Part shown: positions 63,399 to 64,000 of the stretch, one piece after another
Position numbering within the stretch: position 1 is the first letter of the stretch
Layout: every line of letters begins with the position of its first letter
Origin: Chaenocephalus aceratus
Taxonomy: Eukaryota; Chordata; Actinopteri; Perciformes; Channichthyidae
Direction of reading: 5' to 3'
DNA length: 64,000 bases
NCBI GenBank assembly: GCA_023974075.1
Contig: JAMFTG010000531.1
Span: 1 to 64,000 of the forward strand
Position numbers and translations under genes: made by a program
Notes under the pieces: model-generated
What the model was told of the DNA's origin: nothing
What the model saw: only the letters and a program-made list of their open reading frames with translations
Databases searched by the model: none

Positions 63399-64000
63399 AG
63401 AGCCTGTGACACGGTTTTCCCCCATCATCCAAACCCATCAATTTGAGTACATATTGTCCCCTTGAAAACCGTTACTGAACTGATTTTGGATATTTGTACT
63501 TTGATAACCATTAATCTGCCTTCAATGTTGACAATTTTCTGGATCTTCTCGCGGATTCTTCAAGTCCCGCCAAATGATGGGTGACGTCATTGCGGGCACA
63601 GCGCTCCAGCTGCACCGTCCAGGATCCCAGCATCTGCATGTAAACCTTTATATATATACAGTCAGATGTAAACGCACGATGGTGCACACAGCAGCAAGCT
63701 CAGACAGCGATGACAGGTTAATGTTGAACGTGTCTGAGAGCTCATATGAGGCTGAAGGATCGGTTTATGTTGTATCTGTTAGAAGTTTAGGAATGAGGTG
63801 CGTCAATATGGGCGATCATATGGTCATGTAGCCAGTGGTGGAATGGGACTACAAATCATCCCGGGACTCTCGACCGGCCCACTTCGGTACCGCTAGTAAA
63901 ATGTCAACGGGGGGAGTGGGGGATGTCAGGGGCGGCGGGTGCTGTAGATAGTAAATGTAAATATGTAAATATTTGTGTCACTGCATCCTGGTAAAATACA
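63399..64000 (+). mobile_element. TTAA-flanked element, left end, runs off the window
   Basis: TTAA at 63,395-63,398 precedes AGAGCCTGTGACACGGTTTT. A frame at 63,574-63,831 includes an acidic segment (SDSDDRLMLNVSESSYEAEG) of the kind found at the N-terminus of TTAA-type transposases. The right end lies outside the window, so Kolobok or piggyBac cannot be decided. Confidence 0.4.

Overview
The window looks like repeat-dense intergenic DNA from a teleost fish genome. I found no convincing host single-copy gene. Every recognisable coding stretch belongs to a mobile element, and the mixture (PIF/Harbinger with MADF-BESS partner genes, ISL2EU with THAP and SWIM-YqaJ proteins, Kolobok-like TTAA elements, several hAT families, L2-type LINEs, a Helentron and a Polinton-like element) is typical of ray-finned fish. 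No bacterial, organellar or CRISPR signal is present. Species cannot be named from the sequence alone.

Layout. 1-2.48 kb: repeat copies and a short hAT-like element with a broken CGGBP1-like zinc finger. 2.48-9.92 kb: a Harbinger element bounded by TTA, with a broken MADF/BESS gene on + and a broken HARBI1-type transposase on -. It also contains a TTAA-flanked foldback element filled with a 17-bp satellite, and a 35-copy 52-bp minisatellite that is an amplification of the transposase's own 3' end. 9.9-23 kb: hAT-like elements, an L2-type endonuclease fragment, a second Harbinger copy and simple repeats. 23.09-30.79 kb: an ISL2EU element (TIRs, AT target) carrying three later insertions: an LTR element in the THAP exon (5-bp TSD), a small Harbinger (TAA TSD) and an L2 LINE. 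31.7-36.1 kb: a degenerate Helentron (Rep, Pif1-like helicase, AP endonuclease). 37.5-42.2 kb: a third Harbinger copy with another insertion and a two-exon gene possibly derived from a tyrosine recombinase. 42.4-45.2 kb: an internally deleted Kolobok-like THAP transposase gene.

46,479-59,677 is the most interesting object. It is a 13.2-kb, nearly perfect palindrome with arms of about 6.4 and 6.1 kb and a 687-bp unpaired centre. It starts AGTAGTAGTAC, ends with the reverse complement, and is flanked by a 6-bp target duplication (AACCAT). The uninterrupted target sequence exists at 38.49 kb in a second copy of the host repeat. AG...CT ends, short tandem repeats at the tips and a 6-bp duplication are the hallmarks of Polinton/Maverick (adintovirus-like) integration. 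The element has no polymerase, integrase, capsid, protease or ATPase gene. It carries only small, mostly unrecognised genes, several behind copies of one shared promoter/leader module, including a possible Bcl-2-like protein and a small Cys/His-motif protein. I interpret it as an integrated fold-back (snap-back) derivative of one end of a Polinton-type virus or transposon, mobilised in trans.

60.1-64 kb: THAP-exon remnants, a BED-finger hAT 5' end, another hAT tail and the left end of a TTAA element.
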